From contig NZ_LZZW01000012.1 in the NCBI RefSeq assembly GCF_014170375.1, positions 291,991 through 355,990 of the forward strand: DNA of 64,000 nucleotides. Direction: 5' to 3'. This stretch comes from Variovorax sp. UMC13. Lineage in GTDB: Bacteria; Pseudomonadota; Gammaproteobacteria; Burkholderiales; Burkholderiaceae_C. The translations under genes and the position numbers were made by a program. Every line of letters begins with the position of its first letter. The stretch's first letter is position 1. The notes beneath the pieces were generated by a model, which had not been told where the DNA came from, ran no database searches, and was given only the letters and a program-made list of their open reading frames with translations. Below, piece after piece: positions 63,840 through 64,000 of this stretch.

Positions 63840-64000
63840 GTGGCCTCAGCCCTACTCGTCGAAATTAAAAACCACCGCTACGCGCTCGCCCTTTGCACTA
63901 CGAACGAGGGAATTACTGCGGCCCTGCGCATCGTCGCCACAGCCTTCAGCAGCACAACGCACCCTGCAGCCCCCACGCGACACCCACCCGCCCCCCAAAC
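63840..64000. other. Window end, unassigned
   Basis: 161 bases. The minus strand in the same frame as the preceding feature reads to AKGERVAVVFNFDE and stops at 63852, which could be the end of a gene that begins outside the window. It is too short to judge. Confidence 0.3.

Overview
This is a GC-rich (roughly 70%) window with short intergenic gaps. Its gene order and families point to a betaproteobacterium of the Comamonadaceae, most like Variovorax or Acidovorax. The evidence is the run rsmH-mraZ / hslUV / STAS protein / dksA / CobW GTPase / rlmI / xerC / DUF484 / dapF, several orphan Bug-type (TctC) binding proteins, and a TorF-type porin. The assignment rests on reading family signatures and was not checked by a database search.

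Layout. 1-11306 is housekeeping DNA, all on the minus strand: the start of the division/cell-wall cluster (rsmH, mraZ with a four-repeat MraZ operator), the HslUV protease, a DksA with a long low-complexity arm, a His-rich CobW GTPase, RlmI, XerC, DUF484 and DapF. 11341-23701 holds regulators and exporters: a LysR regulator separated from its likely MFS target by an AlbA_2/ATPase gene, two related MFS exporters around an aldo/keto reductase, a MoaF-like protein and a PPC protein, two AraC regulators, and a hybrid histidine kinase with a stand-alone receiver. 23861-28016 holds a cyclophilin-like protein, a LysR/pirin divergent pair with a clear LysR box, a GNAT protein, and an MFS transporter fused to an ABM-like domain. 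28006-36337 is a minus-strand oxidoreductase/hydrolase region: DoxX, a YtcJ-type amidohydrolase, XapX, an isochorismatase-fold hydrolase, an alpha/beta hydrolase, and a periplasmic PaoABC-type molybdenum aldehyde oxidoreductase.

37305-52786 looks like one catabolic regulon: a hot-dog thioesterase, a LysR regulator, two COG3618 amidohydrolases, three Bug proteins, a CaiB-type CoA-transferase, an enoyl-CoA hydratase, an iron alcohol dehydrogenase, a TRAP transporter (P, Q, M), an FMN 2-hydroxyacid oxidase and a 3-hydroxyisobutyrate-dehydrogenase-like reductase. Four of its promoters share a construction found by eye: a GARTTTTTC-like box, exactly 26 bp, a TTGYCS -35, 17-18 bp, then CCTAGACT. 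This suggests a single activator, with the local LysR as the obvious candidate. The substrate is unknown; an organic or sugar-acid-like compound handled through a CoA ester is an inference.

53020-59519 has a lipoprotein, LysE, CorA, TorF porin, a Nudix-metallo-beta-lactamase fusion, an RluF-like protein that appears to have lost its catalytic residues, and a tiny secreted basic protein. 59842-63268 is a compact three-gene operon (Mrr-like nuclease effector, winged-helix-type middle component, Rad50-like ATPase with a CPLC hook) matching the ABC-three-component (ABC-3C) class of predicted conflict systems. The last 730 bp are unassigned accessory DNA. No tRNA, rRNA, CRISPR array or intact insertion sequence was seen.
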